Shown here in pieces: positions 61,245-64,000 of a DNA stretch of 64,000 bases. The DNA is from Natranaerovirga hydrolytica (GTDB lineage Bacteria; Bacillota; Clostridia; Lachnospirales; DSM-24629). Every line of letters starts with the position of its first letter. Position 1 is the first letter of the stretch. The position numbers and the translations under genes were made by a program. The notes beneath the pieces are model-generated. The model ran no database searches. It saw only the letters and a program-made list of their open reading frames with translations, and was not told the origin of the DNA. The stretch spans positions 357,575 through 421,574 of the forward strand of contig NZ_SMGQ01000011.1 in the NCBI RefSeq assembly GCF_004339095.1. Direction: 5' to 3'.

Positions 61245-62502
61245 AAATGGAACAGTATTGTTAAAAGGCGAATTTAAATCCAACATGGATGTTTATATAG
61301 AGAATGAAAAAATTAAAGCCATTGATAAAAATATAGAAAAAGAGGCATTTAAAATTATAGATGCAACGGGTTGTTTTGTTATTCCAGGCTTAGTAGATAT
61401 GCATTGTCAAATTAGCGAACCAGGATATGAGTACAATGAAACTTTTGAATCCGGTAGTTTAAGCGCTGCAAAAGGTGGCTTTACTTCAATAACCATTAAT
61501 CCGGATACCTATCCCACAATTGACAACAAAGCTGTGGTAGAATTTATAACCTCAAAAGGTAAAACCGAAAGCAAAGTTAATATATTTCCATATGGTAGTA
61601 TGACTAAAAAGTGTGAGGGTAAGGACTTAGCAGAAATTGGTGATATGCAATTATCAGGTGTCGTTGCTATCTCAGATGGTGATAAAGCCATACAAGACGC
61701 TAATCTTATGAGTAAGATTATTAAATACACCAATATGTTTGATATAACCATTATAACCCATTGCGAAGAAAATCTTCTTTCTTTTAATAGTGGTATAAAC
61801 GAAGGAAAAACTTCTACTTTGCTTGGGTTAAAGGGTGCAATTAGAACAGCTGAGGAAATCATGGTATCGAGAAACTTAATTTTAGCTAAGTATTACAATG
61901 CACCTATTCATATTCCCCATATTTCTACAAAAGAGTCCGTAGAATTAATCAGACAAGCTAAGAAAAATGGAGTGAATGTGACAGCAGAAACGTCACCTCA
62001 TTATTTTATCTTAAATGAAAAAGCCGTATTAGAGTATAATACGTTAACAAAAGTCAATCCGCCCCTTAGAACAGAGAAGGATCGCGTAGCCATTATAGAG
62101 GCAATAAAAGATGGAACCATAGATGTGATTAGTTCAGATCATAAACCAAGTACCATTGATTTAAAATCTGTTGAGTTTGAAAATGCATCCTTTGGCATAT
62201 CTGCTTTAGAGACAGCCTTTCCTTTAGCTTATACAGAATTAGTAAGCAAAGGTGTATTAACATTGGAAAAATTACTAGAAAAAATGTCAAAAAACCCTTC
62301 GAAAATATTAGGGCTTAATAAAGGCACGATAAAAACAGGAGCAGATGCGGATATTGTTATAGTAAAACCCGAAAAAAATTCAATTGATTCTAGTCAATTT
62401 TTATCAAAAGCAAAATACTCTCCTTTTGATAATTACTTAGTCGATATTAAAATACAAAATACAATTGTAAATGGTGTAGAAGTAGATATACATCTCAAAT
62501 AA
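61228..62502 (+). CDS. pyrC: Dihydroorotase-like protein, probably non-catalytic
   Basis: 424 residues with the full amidohydrolase fold. The region is VDMHCQISEPGYEY where active enzymes have H-x-H-L-R-E-P-G: the second metal His is Gln and the substrate-binding Arg is Ser. Later, SSDHKPST replaces the usual TDHAPH. NPDTYPTID lacks the usual Asn-Thr. HCEEN, HIPHIST and ETSPHYF are kept. This pattern recalls the inactive dihydroorotase homologues that scaffold PyrB in Pseudomonas. It overlaps the pyrB end and has GGTGGGG upstream. Active dihydroorotase is expected elsewhere in the genome. Confidence 0.85.
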   Translation: MNLLIKNGTVLLKGEFKSNMDVYIENEKIKAIDKNIEKEAFKIIDATGCFVIPGLVDMHCQISEPGYEYNETFESGSLSAAKGGFTSITINPDTYPTIDNKAVVEFITSKGKTESKVNIFPYGSMTKKCEGKDLAEIGDMQLSGVVAISDGDKAIQDANLMSKIIKYTNMFDITIITHCEENLLSFNSGINEGKTSTLLGLKGAIRTAEEIMVSRNLILAKYYNAPIHIPHISTKESVELIRQAKKNGVNVTAETSPHYFILNEKAVLEYNTLTKVNPPLRTEKDRVAIIEAIKDGTIDVISSDHKPSTIDLKSVEFENASFGISALETAFPLAYTELVSKGVLTLEKLLEKMSKNPSKILGLNKGTIKTGADADIVIVKPEKNSIDSSQFLSKAKYSPFDNYLVDIKIQNTIVNGVEVDIHLK

Positions 62503-62520
62503 GCATAGGAGGTAATGTCG

Positions 62521-63270
62521 ATGGAAAGAATCGCTCTTATTTCAGATATACATGGTAATTTACCGGCGATACAGTCAGTGGCACAAGAGTTGAAAGTTCA
62601 AAATATTGACAAAGTGATTTGTTTAGGTGATATGATTGGTAAGGGTCCTAATTCTGCAGAAACTCTTGATGTGTGTAGAGAGATTAGTGACATGGTTATT
62701 ATGGGAAACTGGGAAAAATTCATAGGCAATAACCCAACACCAGGAGATGTGAATTGGGTAGAGGTGTTAGGAAAAGAAAGATTAGAATACATAAAGACTT
62801 TACCTGAGACCATAGGGTTTTATCTAAGTGGGAAGTATGTCCGATTATTTCATGCCCATCCTCATGATTTGTTTAAAAGGGTATTTTCCACCTCTCCTTT
62901 AGAAGAGCGATTAGAAATGTTTGAAATTCCTAAGTTAGGAAGAGAAGAATGTGAGACATGTGAGTCTGATATTGTCGGTTATGGCGATATACACGGTGCT
63001 TTTATTGAAACCATTAATGGCGGTAAGACTTTATTTAATACAGGTAGCATTGGTAATGCCTGTGATTATTTACCAATGGCGTCTTATGTTATATTAGAAG
63101 GCAATTATGGTAGTAAAGAGCCAGGGAATTTTGGTATACAATTTTGTAGAGTAGAATATGATACTATAAAAGCAGCCAACCAAGCATTTCATTCCAATAT
63201 CCCTCAAAAAGAAGCCTATATTCAAGAAGTAAAAACAGGCGTATACTGTATTGATAGGAATAAGCAATAA
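62521..63270 (+). CDS. Metallophosphoesterase (YfcE-like)
   Basis: 249 residues. Metal-binding motifs: ALISDIHGNLPAI (D-x-H), CLGDMIGKGPNS (G-D), MGNWEKF (where many relatives have G-N-H-E), HAHPHDLF and GYGDIHGAFIE. Calcineurin-like fold; family members hydrolyse phosphodiesters. Substrate unknown. ATG 62521, 8 bases after AGGAGG, is preferred over 62515. It may be transcribed with pyrC. Confidence 0.8.
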   Translation: MERIALISDIHGNLPAIQSVAQELKVQNIDKVICLGDMIGKGPNSAETLDVCREISDMVIMGNWEKFIGNNPTPGDVNWVEVLGKERLEYIKTLPETIGFYLSGKYVRLFHAHPHDLFKRVFSTSPLEERLEMFEIPKLGREECETCESDIVGYGDIHGAFIETINGGKTLFNTGSIGNACDYLPMASYVILEGNYGSKEPGNFGIQFCRVEYDTIKAANQAFHSNIPQKEAYIQEVKTGVYCIDRNKQ

Positions 63271-63451
63271 AATATTCTCAATAATCATTACAAAACTTAC
63301 CAAATTATGTTATTATATACTCAGAAAGCATTAATTTTAAAGTAGTAAAGGTCTCCAATGAATGTTTTTACAAGTAAAAATTGTATCTTCTATAACAGTT
63401 AAGGTACATATCAATAAAATAAACTTATAAAAATAAAAAGGGAGTGATTTT

Positions 63452-63877
63452 ATGAATGGAAAAAGAAAAGGTATTTTGTTTATTTTACTATCGGCAATAG
63501 GGTTTTTTGCTTATAAAATGAATGGTAAAGTAAAAAAATTAAAAAATGTATACGATGATTGTATTGCATTTACAGGTAAAAAAATTACTTATGATAATGA
63601 AATCTTTACAGGTGAATCTATGGCAGTAATATTTAGCGGTGTAGAAATCGACCTGACCAATGCACTTTTACAAGATGAGGTTAATATTCTAGACATTCAT
63701 TGTGAATTTAGTGGCGTAAGCATCAAGGTGCCAAAAGACTGGGATATTGTATTAGAGGGAAATAGTAATAAAAGTGAAATTGAAGATAAAACGAGTCATT
63801 TAAATGATTTTGTTAATAATCCAAAATTAATTATTAAATACAATCTAAGTTATTCAGGAGTAGAGATTAAAAACTAA
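63452..63877 (+). CDS. LiaF-like membrane-anchored protein
   Basis: 141 residues. One N-terminal membrane helix (about 7-22) precedes a beta-strand repeat domain with FSGVEIDLTNALLQDEV and IHCEFSGVSIKVPKDW, as in the C-terminal domain of LiaF (cell-wall-active antibiotic response) proteins. Role here is unknown; no LiaRS two-component system is adjacent in the window. GGGAGTG precedes the ATG. Confidence 0.65.
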   Translation: MNGKRKGILFILLSAIGFFAYKMNGKVKKLKNVYDDCIAFTGKKITYDNEIFTGESMAVIFSGVEIDLTNALLQDEVNILDIHCEFSGVSIKVPKDWDIVLEGNSNKSEIEDKTSHLNDFVNNPKLIIKYNLSYSGVEIKN

Positions 63878-63881
63878 TTTT

Positions 63882-63912
63882 TTCCCGTCATATAATGGCG
63901 GGAATTTGTTTT
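63882..63912 (+). terminator. Terminator after the LiaF-like gene
   Basis: TTCCCGTCA (63882-63890) pairs with TGGCGGGAA (63896-63904), including one G-T pair, around TATAA. It is followed by TTTGTTTT. Confidence 0.8.
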
Positions 63913-63957
63913 GAGATTAAAAAGTTTATTTTTTTATAATAAGGAGGATATTCTTCG

Positions 63958-64000
63958 ATGCTAGAATTAACAACGCCTGCTCTATTATTTACATCAATAT
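63958..64000 (+). CDS. Start of a DUF2721-like protein (cut by the window end)
   Basis: After AAGGAGGA, an ATG opens MLELTTPALLFTSI before the window ends. This opening is typical of DUF2721, a small membrane family of unknown function. Only 14 residues are visible. Confidence 0.55.
   Translation, partial: MLELTTPALLFTSI

Noticed and set aside
1-64000. CRISPR arrays, rRNA genes, integrase/att sites
   Set aside because: No regularly spaced repeats, rRNA-like sequence or intact recombinase gene was seen.

Overview
The window is AT-rich DNA from a strictly anaerobic, probably spore-forming member of the Clostridia, most like the Lachnospirales/Vallitaleaceae part of that class. The evidence is a complete Rnf complex in the clostridial order C-D-G-E-A-B, a maf-radC-mreBCD-pbp2-minCDE-rodA-mgsA cluster, an ylmE-sepF-ylmG-ylmH-divIVA cluster, Csp-type germination proteases, strong AGGAGG ribosome binding sites and many TTG/GTG starts. 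No rRNA, canonical tRNA or CRISPR array was found. The taxonomic placement is inferred from gene content only.

Positions 1 to about 14,100 form an accessory region. It holds small orphan genes: a DUF3784 membrane protein, a DUF4160/DUF2442 pair, a deoxyribosyltransferase-like protein, two proteins with PD-(D/E)XK nuclease features, a GNAT acetyltransferase, a PHP-domain protein and several membrane proteins. Mixed among them are decayed mobile DNA (two IS91-type remnants and two IS3-type remnants, one a short internal-deletion form), a frameshifted repeat protein and a second, truncated copy of the DUF2442 gene. Positions 14,100-26,500 carry a radical SAM/SPASM enzyme, a DUF3179 protein, two tandem Csp-like subtilases with intact catalytic triads, a LysM-GH18 cortex-hydrolase-like protein, a DIP1984-family gene followed by a tRNA-like structured element, an alpha/beta hydrolase and an SLH-anchored GH18 protein.

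From 26,500 to 34,700 is an energy block: a DRTGG / HATPase / [FeFe]-hydrogenase-like / DRTGG / HATPase set followed by rnfCDGEAB. Positions 34,800-45,200 are the cell shape and division-site cluster. Positions 45,300-52,600 hold mixed envelope genes (zinc-ribbon membrane protein, D-Ala-D-Ala carboxypeptidase, DUF378 protein, M14 peptidase, HlyD-like protein) and a TIGR01212 radical SAM gene. Positions 52,660-58,000 contain the ylm/divIVA cluster joined to aroB, lspA and rluD. Positions 58,100-62,500 are pyrimidine genes (pyrR, uracil permease, pyrB, pyrC-like), and the end has a phosphoesterase, a LiaF-like protein and the start of a DUF2721 gene.

The observations most worth following up are: (1) a roughly 97-nt tRNA-like element (closing helix, anticodon-like arm, T-arm-like TTCGAAT loop) directly behind the DIP1984 gene; (2) a PyrC-like protein that overlaps pyrB and has lost the HxHxR metal/substrate motif, next to a PyrB whose usual HPTQ histidine is Asn; (3) the tandem Csp-like proteases next to a LysM-GH18 gene; and (4) a palindromic repeat family found upstream of the first protease gene and of pyrB. 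All functional statements come from reading motifs by eye; no database search was run.
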